Of a stretch of 64,000 nucleotides of DNA, positions 1 through 9,489 are shown piece after piece (the stretch's first letter is position 1; each line of letters starts with the position of its first letter). Source of the stretch: Marinicella rhabdoformis. GTDB taxonomy: Bacteria > Pseudomonadota > Gammaproteobacteria > Xanthomonadales > Marinicellaceae. Both the position numbers and the translations under genes were made by a program. A model generated the notes under the pieces. The model did no database searches. It saw only the letters and a program-made list of their open reading frames with translations, and was not told the DNA's origin. The stretch lies in contig NZ_VTFS01000001.1 of NCBI RefSeq assembly GCF_009671245.1, positions 717,914 through 781,913 of the forward strand. Reading direction: 5' to 3'.

Positions 1-1990
1 ATACAGACATTGGCGCTTCTATCATTTGCTTGTTATCCGCTTGAGTCAACTGAGGCGCAACAGCAAAGAAATCTGTCAAACTCACTTGGTCTGCATCTAA
101 AGCTGCAAAAAAGCTGTCATTGATACTCATCATTTCTTTGGTGCTTAAACTGTCTCGGTTTTCGTAAAAAGTGTTCCAGCCCGATTTAACACTGAAGCGG
201 TAGTAACCGGCGCCTTTGGCATTGGGCATCACATAAGCAGCACAACCTGAGCCAGGCAACGTAAACGCTCCCTGCCCTTCACTTAACAATTCACAGTGCT
301 CATGCTGCTCACCTTTAATTTGGTAGTTAAAACATGCTGGAATGTCCCAAGTTTTGTTGCTGTCACCTTGACTGCCCGCTGGGAAATAACGACTTTGTTC
401 AAATTGCAGGGTATTTTGACCATCTTCACACTGCACATTGACTGACAGCATAGGAATGCCTGTCTGCTCTAAAAACGAGCCGAAGGTTTGTTTGATTTTT
501 TCTAACGGCACATTCTGTGCTTTTTCAGAAATGGCCGCAATAAAATCATCAGCTGTGGCATTTTTCCAAGCATGACGTTTCATATAATGCTGTAAGCCCG
601 CTCTAAAGTCTTCAGGCCCAATAAATTGGTGCATCATTTCTAATACGCCTCCGCCCTTAGAATAGGTAATACCATCAAAGGCAGAAGCAATGTCATGGTT
701 ACTTTTTATCGGTTGCCTGATTTGCCTGGCAGACTCTAGACTGTCATTCCTCATGGCACCCAAAGCACGCCTTAAAATGGTTTCTTCATAGCCAATATTC
801 GGGTAAATGGTTTGCAAAGTGGTCGAAGTAATCCAAGTGGCAAAAGCTTCATTCAACCAAATGTCATCCCACCAATAGGGCGTGACATAGTTGCCAAACC
901 ATTGGTGTCCTAACTCATGGGCATGCACTGATGCATATGACTTAATCTGACCTACTGAGGGTGCGTCACCCAATAGAAGCAATTGTTCACGGTAAGTGAT
1001 GGCACCGGCATTTTCCATCGCACCGGCATTGAAATCGGGCACAGCAATGATGTCTAATTTATCGTATGGATAGGGGATTTCAAAATACCGCTCAATGACC
1101 TCTAAAATTTCTTGGGTGTGTGACAAAGCATATTCGAAATCTTTACCTTTCCCTTTGGTGGCAATACCACGCAGCGGCACAGGACGGTCTCGGACTTCAT
1201 TGGTCGGTAAATCGGCCCATTCAACCACATCAAACTCACCCACAGCAAACGCCAACAAATAAGTTGGCAGTGGTTCTGTAGTTGCATAAGTTGCTTTGGC
1301 ATATCCTGCTTTATCGGCCACCAAATCTTTTTTCACCATCAGTGTATTGGCGATGGCATGCATTTCAGCAGGTACAGTGATGCTGACATCAAACTTCACT
1401 TTGAAAGCAGGCTCATCAAACCCAGGAAAAGCCAAACGGGCAGATGTTGCTTCAAACTGGGTAAAGGCATAATTTAAACCACCATCAACCACGCGATACA
1501 AGCCCTCCAATGCTTCGTTAAAAGGCGCCTTGTATGAAATGTTTAATACAGCATTGCCTGCAGGCAAAGAGTCTTTAAACGCAATTCGCGCCACACCGCT
1601 TTTATCTACCTGAGTATATTCACCTTGGTGCAATTTACCCTGTTCATCTGTCACTGAAACTGACGATACTTTAAGTAAATTGCCATGGAGGAAATAATGG
1701 TTTCTGGCTTGATTGATGGTCAAATCAATCTTTACCTCTCCTGAAAAGTCTGCCTCATCTGGGTTAATGGTTAAATCCAATTGGTAGTGCTTTGGCACCC
1801 AATTTTTGTTTAATCGACCTAAAGGCGGCTCATCATAAGCAGCTGTTACAGTCACATTTTGTGCACTGTCATCAGGAATTAATGTTTCAACGCTTTGGTT
1901 TGTTTTACTTTGGGGTGTTTGGTCCGAACAGCCTATCAGTATAGACAGTAAGCCAATCAATGTAATTGACTTAATGGTTTGCAAGATCAT
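1..1990 (-). CDS. M1 family aminopeptidase, lipoprotein (C-terminus cut by window edge)
   Basis: Zinc aminopeptidase of the M1 (aminopeptidase N / gluzincin) family that removes N-terminal residues from peptides, probably in the periplasm or at the outer membrane. The N-terminus is a lipoprotein signal ending in the lipobox L-I-G-C with Cys21. The exopeptidase motif GAMEN is present. The zinc motif HELGH lies at residues 358-362 and the third ligand Glu381 is in NEAF. The start at 1990 is supported by a GAGGAA ribosome site at 1997-2002. The reading frame is still open at base 1, so the gene continues off the left edge; about 663 residues are visible. It is divergent from a second M1 peptidase. 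The family call is firm; the substrate is unknown. Confidence 0.95.
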   Translation of the reverse strand, partial: MILQTIKSITLIGLLSILIGCSDQTPQSKTNQSVETLIPDDSAQNVTVTAAYDEPPLGRLNKNWVPKHYQLDLTINPDEADFSGEVKIDLTINQARNHYFLHGNLLKVSSVSVTDEQGKLHQGEYTQVDKSGVARIAFKDSLPAGNAVLNISYKAPFNEALEGLYRVVDGGLNYAFTQFEATSARLAFPGFDEPAFKVKFDVSITVPAEMHAIANTLMVKKDLVADKAGYAKATYATTEPLPTYLLAFAVGEFDVVEWADLPTNEVRDRPVPLRGIATKGKGKDFEYALSHTQEILEVIERYFEIPYPYDKLDIIAVPDFNAGAMENAGAITYREQLLLLGDAPSVGQIKSYASVHAHELGHQWFGNYVTPYWWDDIWLNEAFATWITSTTLQTIYPNIGYEETILRRALGAMRNDSLESARQIRQPIKSNHDIASAFDGITYSKGGGVLEMMHQFIGPEDFRAGLQHYMKRHAWKNATADDFIAAISEKAQNVPLEKIKQTFGSFLEQTGIPMLSVNVQCEDGQNTLQFEQSRYFPAGSQGDSNKTWDIPACFNYQIKGEQHEHCELLSEGQGAFTLPGSGCAAYVMPNAKGAGYYRFSVKSGWNTFYENRDSLSTKEMMSINDSFFAALDADQVSLTDFFAVAPQLTQADNKQMIEAPMSV

Positions 1991-2164
1991 AGTGGGTTCC
2001 TCTTTTATGTTTTTTTTAAAATCGGCGACAATCTATCACAGTACTCACACATAAAACCAGACCGTTTTAGCAAGCTAAAATTAAATACAACAAATAACAA
2101 AGCACTGCAAAAGTGTTGTTTTTGGTTTAATATGTCCGGCTTCACTGACCAACAACCCAATAAC

Positions 2165-4069
2165 ATGAAAAAAAATGTATTATTTTCGATGATTTTACTC
2201 AGTTCATTTAACCTCTGGGCTGATAAGAACACCAGCAGCTCACTGACACAAATAGACCCACATTCATTTGCCAACTTTGATCAAGTCAAAATCACGCACA
2301 TGACGCTTGATTTAACCGCAAACTTCAAGAAAAAAAGATTAGAAGGCAGCAATACCATCAGCTACGATGTGTTGAACCAACAGGCCAAATACATCATTTT
2401 GGACACTCGGGACTTAGACATCAAACGAGTGACCTATTTCGACCTCAAAAAAAATGGTTTAAAGAAAGAACAAAAAGCCATTTGGGATTTACTCAAACCT
2501 GTTGACGGCCTAGGTTCTGCATTAAAAATTAAATTACCAGAGGGACATTCTGATTTAACCATCCATTACCACTCCTTGCCACAAGCCTCTGGACTTCAGT
2601 GGTTATCTGCAGAACAAACAGCAGAAAAACAACACCCCTTTTTGTTTTCACAATCACAAGCCATTCATGCCAGAAGCTGGATTCCATCTCAAGATTCACC
2701 CACAGTAAGAACCACCTATCAAGCCAAAATCACAGCACCCAAAGCATTGCGTGTGGTCATGAGCGCAAAAAATAACCCTGAAAAACCTGAAGATGGCGTT
2801 TATCAGTTCAATATGCCTCAAGCCATTCCTGCCTATTTAATCGCCATAGCCATTGGTGATTTGGAATACAAAAACATCAGCGAACATGTTTCCATCTATG
2901 CCGAAAAAACCTACATAGAAAAAGCGGCATATGAGTTTGCTGAAACAGAAAACATGATTACCGAAGCAGAAAAATTATACGGCGAATACCGTTGGGGCGA
3001 TTATGACCTGTTGATTCTACCTCCTAGCTTCCCATTCGGTGGTATGGAAAACCCCAGACTGTCTTTTATCACGCCAACGGTGATTGCAGGAGACCGTTCA
3101 TTGGATTCATTGATTGCTCATGAACTGGCACACTCATGGTCAGGGAATTTAGTCACCAATGGCTCATGGCGTGACCTCTGGCTAAACGAAGGCTTCACTT
3201 CATATTTTGAAGCACGCATCACAGAAGCTGTACACGGTACAGATCGTATGAAGATGGAAGCTGCACTCAACCTGCAAGGATTGAAAGCAGAGATGGCTGA
3301 AATGGAGCCACATTTACAAGCACTTGTAGTTACCCAAAACATTAATGATCCAGATGATGTCTTCAGTGGTGTCGCTTATGACAAAGGTCGCTTCTTTTTA
3401 GAGTGGTTGGAAGTGACAGTGGGTCGAAAAACCTTCGATGCGTTTTTGAATGGTTATTTTGATCACTTCGCCTTCAAAAGTGTCAGCACTGAAAAGTTTT
3501 TGGCTTATTTAGACAAAAACCTGATAACCCAAAGCGGTGGTAAAATCACCATGGAAGCGGTTAAAGAATGGATTTATAAGCCGGGCTTACCAGACACATT
3601 ACCTGTCCCAACAACAGATCGATTCAAAGCCATTGATAAACAAGTCATTGATTTAAACATCACTGCCGAAGGATTGAAAAAAATAAAATCAGACCAGTGG
3701 ACAACGCAAGAATGGTTACACTTCATGAAAGGCTTGCCAGAGACTTTGAGTCAAGAACAAATGCAATCATTGGATGATCATTTCGAATTCAATACAGCCC
3801 AGAATACTGAAATTGCCCACGTCTGGTTATTGATGAGCATTAAAAATGATTTCCAGCCGGCATTTGAACGCTTGATCAAATACTTAAATGAAATTGGACG
3901 CATGAAATTAATCGTGCCGCTTTATAAAGTCATGTCAGAATCAGATGCCCATAAAAATTTAGGTAAAAACATCTACATGAGCGCCAGAGCTGGCTATCAT
4001 AACTTGGCTCGGTTTAAAATAGACCCCCTATTTCCTGAAATGAAATTCGACACAGAAGATGCCAAATAA
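2165..4069 (+). CDS. M1 family aminopeptidase, exported, leukotriene-A4-hydrolase-like
   Basis: A second M1 metallopeptidase, predicted to be periplasmic or secreted. It has the motif GGMEN (G-x-M-E-N type) and the zinc site HELAH at residues 319-323 with Glu342 in NEGF. The long C-terminal part fits the helical domain of the leukotriene A4 hydrolase/cold-active aminopeptidase branch, and 634 aa is normal for that group. The open frame extends upstream to 1979, but I chose Met at 2165 because the protein then begins with a classic signal peptide (MKKN followed by a hydrophobic stretch to LWA). There is no clear Shine-Dalgarno at 2165. The in-frame Met at 2132 is an alternative start. The carbonic anhydrase gene overlaps its 3' end by 11 bases, so the two are probably co-transcribed. 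Confidence 0.93.
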   Translation: MKKNVLFSMILLSSFNLWADKNTSSSLTQIDPHSFANFDQVKITHMTLDLTANFKKKRLEGSNTISYDVLNQQAKYIILDTRDLDIKRVTYFDLKKNGLKKEQKAIWDLLKPVDGLGSALKIKLPEGHSDLTIHYHSLPQASGLQWLSAEQTAEKQHPFLFSQSQAIHARSWIPSQDSPTVRTTYQAKITAPKALRVVMSAKNNPEKPEDGVYQFNMPQAIPAYLIAIAIGDLEYKNISEHVSIYAEKTYIEKAAYEFAETENMITEAEKLYGEYRWGDYDLLILPPSFPFGGMENPRLSFITPTVIAGDRSLDSLIAHELAHSWSGNLVTNGSWRDLWLNEGFTSYFEARITEAVHGTDRMKMEAALNLQGLKAEMAEMEPHLQALVVTQNINDPDDVFSGVAYDKGRFFLEWLEVTVGRKTFDAFLNGYFDHFAFKSVSTEKFLAYLDKNLITQSGGKITMEAVKEWIYKPGLPDTLPVPTTDRFKAIDKQVIDLNITAEGLKKIKSDQWTTQEWLHFMKGLPETLSQEQMQSLDDHFEFNTAQNTEIAHVWLLMSIKNDFQPAFERLIKYLNEIGRMKLIVPLYKVMSESDAHKNLGKNIYMSARAGYHNLARFKIDPLFPEMKFDTEDAK

Positions 4070-4658
4070 AACTGCAAACCAAGCGCTGACCGACCTCAAA
4101 GCAGGTAACCAGCGCTTTATAAATGCCGAATCTAAGCACAACAGCTTGAGCATACAACAGAAACAGAAAGCCCATGCCAGCGGCCAAAAACCTTTTGCCA
4201 TCATTTTGGGTTGTTCAGATTCACGTGTCCCAGCTGAAATCGTCTTCGATCAGGGTGTGGGTGATTTATTCGTCATCCGGGTTGCTGGCAATGTCGTTGC
4301 GCCATCACAAATTGGCAGCATTGAGTATGCCATTGAAATGTTCGATACCGCTCTGGTGGTGGTTTTGGGTCATTCGCATTGCGGCGCTGTAGAAGCCACA
4401 CTTCAAGCGATTGAATCACCTGACAGCATCAGGTCTCAGAACATTCAATCGATTGTTAAACGCATACGACCAGCAATTGCCCCATTGAATCTGACAGTTA
4501 ACGATACACAGCAGGCAGTTGAGGCCAATATTGCTCACTCGGTCGCACAATTAGAAAATCACTCTGACATCATAGAAAATCACATTAAGTCAGGGACAGT
4601 CAAAATTGTAGGCGCTTGTTATGACCTCGCCACAGGGGTGATTAATTTTTCAAGCTGA
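4059..4658 (+). CDS. beta-class carbonic anhydrase
   Basis: Reversible hydration of CO2 to bicarbonate in the cytoplasm. The 199-aa protein has the beta-class signature: C52-S-D-S-R56 with the Asp-Arg dyad, and H105-S-H-C108, so the zinc ligands are Cys52, His105 and Cys108. No signal peptide is visible. It starts inside the end of the M1 peptidase gene (11-base overlap), and its stop overlaps the start of the next gene by one base (TGATG), so all three are likely translationally coupled. Bicarbonate supply for carboxylases such as the PEP carboxylase at 26-28 kb is a plausible role, but that is inference. Confidence 0.95.
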   Translation: MPNKTANQALTDLKAGNQRFINAESKHNSLSIQQKQKAHASGQKPFAIILGCSDSRVPAEIVFDQGVGDLFVIRVAGNVVAPSQIGSIEYAIEMFDTALVVVLGHSHCGAVEATLQAIESPDSIRSQNIQSIVKRIRPAIAPLNLTVNDTQQAVEANIAHSVAQLENHSDIIENHIKSGTVKIVGACYDLATGVINFSS

Positions 4659-5122
4659 TGCTCCAAGTTGGTTACACCATTACACCCATGGTTAATAGAA
4701 TTCCCGACCATAATGACTGGAAGGGTTATCAACAAGACTTGGGGGTTAAATACATGTACAAGTTGTTCTTTGGCCAATGCTTTATCCAAGCAATGTCGCA
4801 TTTTGGTGACAGCAGGTCAATTGAACGTGCCGATGAACTGTTGTTCTGTCCTCGCAATGTATTTCAATATTACATTTTTTCTTTTGCCAACTTTATCTTG
4901 TCTAAAGAAGCAAAAGGAGACTCTGATTCCGCCAGTTCATTCTTAACATTTTTAAAAATTAGAGAGCAAAAAGACCCTGGCAGTGTGGCTGCCATTTACC
5001 CTCAGCTGAAACCCGTTATAGAGTATGTTGCCAGAAACCAAGCCTATTTTGAAGCTGACATTGATGTTTATGGTCATTTTAAACACACTGCCAAAGAAGT
5101 CTATCAACTGTGTAACAAATGA
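4658..5122 (+). CDS. conserved-looking hypothetical protein coupled to carbonic anhydrase
   Basis: A 154-aa protein I do not recognise. It is soluble, mixed helical in appearance and rich in aromatic residues (Tyr/Phe clusters near residues 65-77), with scattered Cys and no signal peptide or membrane segment. Its ATG overlaps the stop codon of the carbonic anhydrase gene by one base. That and the same direction point to translational coupling and support it being a real gene. It ends 10 bases before the convergent DUF839 gene. No function can be assigned from sequence. Confidence 0.7.
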   Translation: MLQVGYTITPMVNRIPDHNDWKGYQQDLGVKYMYKLFFGQCFIQAMSHFGDSRSIERADELLFCPRNVFQYYIFSFANFILSKEAKGDSDSASSFLTFLKIREQKDPGSVAAIYPQLKPVIEYVARNQAYFEADIDVYGHFKHTAKEVYQLCNK

Positions 5123-5132
5123 ACATCATTAG

Positions 5133-6323
5133 TCATGATTCAAAGCCCTGTTTGAAAATCAAATCTAAATCAGCAAAAGGGCCAGTAACTTCATAAGTTA
5201 AACCTCGATTACCATTCGCAGAAGGGCCCCTTTGTGAACTGAAATACATTCTGGTGCCATCGTTGGTAAATGCCACCCCCGTTACTTCTGAACCGCCATG
5301 GCCTTCGATGCACATCACAGGTAACACCCAACCACTTTCACCTAACATCACAATTTCTAAATTCCCACCATCTTCGCACACATAAATTTGGCCGTTGTTG
5401 TGAACGGTGAGGTTATCCACGCCTTTGAGAAAGGGGTTTGGAGAAGTGGCGTAATCATATATCACAGCGATAATTTGTGTACCTAATGCCAAACGCCAAA
5501 TTTTATTATCGCCTTTGGTAGAAAAGTAGATGTCACCGTCATGATACCAAATGCCCTCACCACCATTGAAGGCAGTTGCTTCTACAACTTGATATCGAGT
5601 TTGAACGTCCTTGGAACCTGGATTGGGCTCTGGAATATCATGCCAAGCCAACTGCATTTCACCGTTTGCTTGAATCATTTCAGCCACTTGTAATGTACCC
5701 TGAGACAAATCAGGATAATCTCTTAAAACTGTTCTGTAGAAACAACCATCTGGCTTATCTTCAGTTAAATAAACCACTTCACCTACAGGATCAATAGCTG
5801 CCGCCTCATGTTTAAATGTCCCCAGCGATGTATAAGCAACTGCTGAATCAACCCCTTGTGGGTCACACTCCCACACCAGACCTTGATCCACCTCTTCTGC
5901 AGACAACCATGTACCCCAAGGCGTTTTCCCACCTGCGCAATTTCTTAAGGTGTTATTTAAAATCCGGTAACCATCAATGACAGCACCTTGTGCATTGAAT
6001 TTAATTGCCCCCACACCACCAAATGAATTTGACTCACAATTTGATACATAAATCCAACCTGAAGGATTACTCCCATCAGTATCCTCAAATACAGCACCAC
6101 CATCAGGTGCCTTGTGCCACAAATAGTCACCACCATCTACTACTGGCAAGCCCTCAGTGGCAACTACACGCGAGGTAAAACCTGAAAGCAACATCAAACC
6201 GTTGGCATCTGAGGCTTTTAATTGAAGTTGCTGTGTGCCTTTGAAAGACTGTGCGCCCAGTTTTGACCATGCCGGTAAGGTTGAAAGGGTCAACGCCTGC
6301 CCAATAAATTGTCTTCTTCTCAT
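5133..6323 (-). CDS. PhoX/DUF839-like exported protein with Tat signal and C-terminal IFKxGF motif
   Basis: A 396-aa protein related to the DUF839/PhoX family of calcium-dependent, Tat-exported phosphatases and related beta-propellers. The start MRRRQFIGQALTLS carries a twin-arginine-type signal. Inside are family-like segments such as NCAGGKTPWGTWLSAEE and a central FKHEAAA. The C-terminus is D-L-I-F-K-Q-G-F-E-S, nearly the same as the end of the S8 protease at 16.6 kb. Phosphatase activity is not proven; many DUF839 proteins are uncharacterised. It lies 54 bases downstream of hemW on the same strand, but its exported role is unrelated, so it may have its own promoter. Confidence 0.85.
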   Translation of the reverse strand: MRRRQFIGQALTLSTLPAWSKLGAQSFKGTQQLQLKASDANGLMLLSGFTSRVVATEGLPVVDGGDYLWHKAPDGGAVFEDTDGSNPSGWIYVSNCESNSFGGVGAIKFNAQGAVIDGYRILNNTLRNCAGGKTPWGTWLSAEEVDQGLVWECDPQGVDSAVAYTSLGTFKHEAAAIDPVGEVVYLTEDKPDGCFYRTVLRDYPDLSQGTLQVAEMIQANGEMQLAWHDIPEPNPGSKDVQTRYQVVEATAFNGGEGIWYHDGDIYFSTKGDNKIWRLALGTQIIAVIYDYATSPNPFLKGVDNLTVHNNGQIYVCEDGGNLEIVMLGESGWVLPVMCIEGHGGSEVTGVAFTNDGTRMYFSSQRGPSANGNRGLTYEVTGPFADLDLIFKQGFES

Positions 6324-6377
6324 TGGTATGGACCATCCAATAGTGTGAATTAATTTATTGTTTCATGTACAGCATAC

Positions 6378-7529
6378 TCAATCAATCAATTGCTGAAGAA
6401 TTTCATCGCTGAGTAAAAAGCCATATTCAGACAAGGTTAAACCCGAATCATCCATGGTAAACCAGCCATGCTGCGCCAATGGTTTTAGTTTTTCTATCGC
6501 CATGTCTTTTCTCAGGCCAGTGCACGACTCAAAATGCGACCATTGCACCGCCTGTTTGATGCGCAAATGATTCAAAAAAAATTCGAACAACAAAGTGCTG
6601 TCATCCACCACTTCATTTGACATCAAACGTTGCGGTGTGCCCGCATGTTGTAAGTATAAATTGGGGTGTTTTTGTTTGACAGTTCGGATGATTTCACCAC
6701 TGTGCCCCATGGTGACTTTAGCGTGTGCACCAGCACCTATGCCCAAATAGTCACCAAAGCGCCAATAGTTCATATTGTGTTGACTTTGCCTGCTCGGTTT
6801 GGCGTAGGCTGAGACCTCGTATTGCTCAAATCCATGTGCGGACAAAATCTCCTGACCTTGGGCGAACATGTCATGCAGCATTTCTACATCGGGTAAGTCT
6901 TCTGGCGTTTTGACCGCGAACAAGGTGTTAGCCTCTATGGTTAATTGGTAATAAGAAATGTGTGTAGAACCCATGTCGATTAAACGCAACAAGTCCTCTT
7001 TGGCTGCTGCCATGCTTTGTCCCGGTAACCCGAACATCATGTCCACATTGAAATTATCGTAACCAACCGTTTTGGCTTTTTGAACCGCTTTTATGGCTTG
7101 TTCGCTGTTGTGGATGCGCCCCAATCTGACCAAGTTCTCATCTTTAAGCGACTGTATGCCAAAAGACAGGCGGTTGATACCCGCTTGTAAATAACCCGCC
7201 AAATCATCAAATTCCTGACTGCCTGGATTCACTTCCATGGTCACTTCAGCATCGGGCTGAAACGGCAATACCGCACGTACCCGATTCATCATATTCTGCA
7301 TGCTGGGTGCAGAAAACAAACTTGGCGTGCCACCACCCATAAAAACGGAACTGATGGGGCGACCCCAAACTGAAGGTAAATCTTGCTCCAGATCTGCCAA
7401 CAAGGCATCAACATAATTGGCTTGGTCCAATTCTCTTTTCAACTCATGAGAATTGAAATCACAATAAGGGCATTTCTTTACGCACCATGGAAAGTGTATG
7501 TATAAGCTCAAGGGCGGCGGAATCAACAT
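6378..7529 (-). CDS. hemW: HemW, radical SAM heme chaperone (coproporphyrinogen oxidase-like)
   Basis: Radical SAM protein of the HemN-like branch. The [4Fe-4S] cluster motif is C16-x3-C20-x2-C23 in FPWCVKKCPYCDFNSH, followed by FMGGGTPS typical of the family. At 383 aa and with the single-Tyr/His start IHFPWC, it matches HemW, a heme-trafficking chaperone, rather than true HemN. Cytoplasmic. Its ATG overlaps the rdgB stop by one base (TGATG), and rph lies upstream. This is the common gammaproteobacterial order rph-rdgB-hemW. Confidence 0.95.
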   Translation of the reverse strand: MLIPPPLSLYIHFPWCVKKCPYCDFNSHELKRELDQANYVDALLADLEQDLPSVWGRPISSVFMGGGTPSLFSAPSMQNMMNRVRAVLPFQPDAEVTMEVNPGSQEFDDLAGYLQAGINRLSFGIQSLKDENLVRLGRIHNSEQAIKAVQKAKTVGYDNFNVDMMFGLPGQSMAAAKEDLLRLIDMGSTHISYYQLTIEANTLFAVKTPEDLPDVEMLHDMFAQGQEILSAHGFEQYEVSAYAKPSRQSQHNMNYWRFGDYLGIGAGAHAKVTMGHSGEIIRTVKQKHPNLYLQHAGTPQRLMSNEVVDDSTLLFEFFLNHLRIKQAVQWSHFESCTGLRKDMAIEKLKPLAQHGWFTMDDSGLTLSEYGFLLSDEILQQLID

Positions 7530-8131
7530 CAGTTAACTTTCTGGCCCAATTGATTTGCCAATTGTTCAGACAAAATCGCAACCGCTTGACCACGGTGTGA
7601 CAAACTTTGCTTTTCCTCTCGCGACAACTCAGCTGCCGTTTTCTTATGCGTTGGCACATAAAAAATCGGGTCATAACCAAAACCATCGGCACCTGATTTT
7701 TCTATGGCAATTTCACCTGACCATGTTGCTGTGGCAATCACTGGCAACGGGTCATTGGCATGGCGAACAAATACCAGTACACAACAAAATTGTGCTGCTC
7801 GGTTTTCTTTGCCCTCCAATTGTTCTAACATCAAAGCCATGTTGTCTTCAGAAGTTGCATTGACCCCAGCAAAACGAGCCGTTCTGACACCGGGCTTGTC
7901 ATTCAGGGCCGAAACCATCAAACCAGAATCATCGGCAATACAAGGCAAGCCTGAGAGTGCCGAAGCATGGCGTGCTTTGATGATGGCATTTTCTACAAAT
8001 GTACTGCCAGTTTCTTCTACATCATACTCAGCGGTTTTGGGCTGTGGAATCAGTTCAAAACCCAAAGGTGACAAGGCCAACTGAAGCTCTGCCAACTTTC
8101 CTTGATTGCCACTGGCCAACATCACTTTCAT
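7529..8131 (-). CDS. rdgB: RdgB, non-canonical purine NTP pyrophosphatase (dITP/XTP)
   Basis: Cytoplasmic house-cleaning enzyme that hydrolyses dITP, ITP and XTP to the monophosphates, keeping deaminated purines out of DNA. The 200-aa protein starts with [16 protein letters not shown] (family motif SxNxxKxxE). It contains ADDSGL, with the catalytic acidic residues, and [11 protein letters not shown]. Length is typical. The start overlaps the rph stop by 4 bases (ATGA), and hemW follows with a one-base overlap. Confidence 0.97.
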   Translation of the reverse strand: MKVMLASGNQGKLAELQLALSPLGFELIPQPKTAEYDVEETGSTFVENAIIKARHASALSGLPCIADDSGLMVSALNDKPGVRTARFAGVNATSEDNMALMLEQLEGKENRAAQFCCVLVFVRHANDPLPVIATATWSGEIAIEKSGADGFGYDPIFYVPTHKKTAAELSREEKQSLSHRGQAVAILSEQLANQLGQKVN

Positions 8132-8850
8132 GTGTTGGCATCTAAAGCAGCTTGCTGAACTTCCATTAATTCGCGAATGCCCTTTTCCGCTAAATCCAAC
8201 ATCTCATTCAATTCTTCACGCCTGAACGCATGGCCTTCAGCAGTACCTTGTACTTCGATAAAGTGACCACCGTCATTCATCACCACATTCATGTCCGTTT
8301 CGGCATCAGAATCTTCAGGGTAATCTAGATCCAATACGGCTTGGTCATTATAAATACCCACAGAAACCGCAGCAATCGAACCGTGTAAAGGATTTTTCTT
8401 GATCATGCCTTTGTCTAACATATGTTGAACGGCATCTTGTAAGGCCACATAAGCACCTGTTATGGCTGCTGTTCTGGTGCCGCCATCCGCTTGTAACACA
8501 TCACAATCAATCGTAATCATGCGTTCACCCAAGGCTTTTAAATCAACGATTGAACGCAAAGAACGCGCGATCAAACGTGAAATTTCAAGTGTTCGGCCAC
8601 CTTGCTTGCCTTTGCTGGCTTCTCTTTGCATGCGCGTGTGGGTAGATCGCGGCAACATACCATATTCAGCTGTTACCCATCCCTGACCTTTACCACGTAA
8701 CCAAGGCGGCGTTCGGTCTTCGATGCTGGCGTTGCACAATACTTTGGTGTTACCACAGCTGATTAAAACCGAACCTTCGGCATGGATAGTGTGGTTGCGT
8801 TCAATGCGCACATCGCGCAATTGGTCATTGTCCCTTTTAGATGGTCTCAT
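8128..8850 (-). CDS. rph: RNase PH
   Basis: Phosphate-dependent 3'-5' exoribonuclease that trims tRNA 3' ends. The 240-aa protein begins [19 protein letters not shown] and has the family block [15 protein letters not shown] and the typical C-terminal helix ([17 protein letters not shown]). The start is supported by AGGA seven bases upstream of the ATG. It is the first gene of the rph-rdgB-hemW group, and its promoter must lie in the 146-base gap shared with the divergent small membrane protein. Confidence 0.97.
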   Translation of the reverse strand: MRPSKRDNDQLRDVRIERNHTIHAEGSVLISCGNTKVLCNASIEDRTPPWLRGKGQGWVTAEYGMLPRSTHTRMQREASKGKQGGRTLEISRLIARSLRSIVDLKALGERMITIDCDVLQADGGTRTAAITGAYVALQDAVQHMLDKGMIKKNPLHGSIAAVSVGIYNDQAVLDLDYPEDSDAETDMNVVMNDGGHFIEVQGTAEGHAFRREELNEMLDLAEKGIRELMEVQQAALDANT

Positions 8851-8996
8851 TGAGCAGTCCTGAATGAAAACCGCTATTTTACACGCTGCTATCAGTGAAG
8901 TCAGTCACGAATCTCACAGCGTTTCGCAACTTACATGATTTTTAAGTCATTTTTTGATAAACTGATTGGCATCTAAAAAATTAAAAGAGGTGAATT

Positions 8997-9413
8997 ATGT
9001 TTTGGGTTTTTATCATTACCATGATGGTTTTAGGCTTGGTCGCTGCTGCCAATAAAATTGAAACACTGGTTCCTGCGAGTAAACAATTAACAGATTTTCT
9101 TAAGCAATCTGAAGGTTGGATAGGCGTCGTTTCTGTTGGACTTTCAATTTATTGGTTGATCAAAACACTGATGTATCTGAAGTTTTACTTCAAATATGCT
9201 TTCTTGAAATTTATTTTTGTTTTGGTCAGCATCGCGATCATGTTTTTATTGGGCATGGTACTGTCACAAACTTTATTAAAATCATGGACAGGCGGCAACG
9301 AAAAAGTCAACGGTGTCATCGATAAAGTTGTCGGTTTTGCCACACCTTTCAAAGAGCCATTGGGTTTATTGGCTGTCGTCATGGCCTTGGTCAACCTTGG
9401 CCTGGCACTGTAA
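8997..9413 (+). CDS. small integral membrane protein, unknown function
   Basis: A 138-aa protein with about four hydrophobic segments (residues 1-20, about 38-62, about 68-92, about 118-138) and a short charged middle loop (GGNEKVNG). I do not recognise the family. A good GAGG ribosome site sits six bases before the ATG, supporting this start. It is divergent from rph and is followed by a strong hairpin at 9441-9469, so it is probably its own transcription unit. Confidence 0.75.
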   Translation: MFWVFIITMMVLGLVAAANKIETLVPASKQLTDFLKQSEGWIGVVSVGLSIYWLIKTLMYLKFYFKYAFLKFIFVLVSIAIMFLLGMVLSQTLLKSWTGGNEKVNGVIDKVVGFATPFKEPLGLLAVVMALVNLGLAL

Positions 9414-9440
9414 ATATTAACGTATCCAACACCTACAATC

Positions 9441-9469
9441 GGCACTGTTTTATTACCTAAAACAGTGCC
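9441..9469. terminator. perfect 12-bp hairpin, likely terminator or processing hairpin
   Basis: Bases 9441-9452 pair perfectly with 9458-9469 around a 5-base loop. It lies between the small membrane protein and the M24 peptidase, 28 bases after the first stop codon. No strong U-run follows on either strand, so it may be an imperfect intrinsic terminator or an mRNA-stabilising hairpin. Confidence 0.6.
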
Positions 9470-9489
9470 AACAACTTGATAACCCACAC

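Noticed and set aside
7704-8084. 126-codon open frame on the plus strand
   Set aside because: Antisense to rdgB, which is firmly identified and overlaps neatly with rph and hemW; no ribosome site and no recognisable protein.
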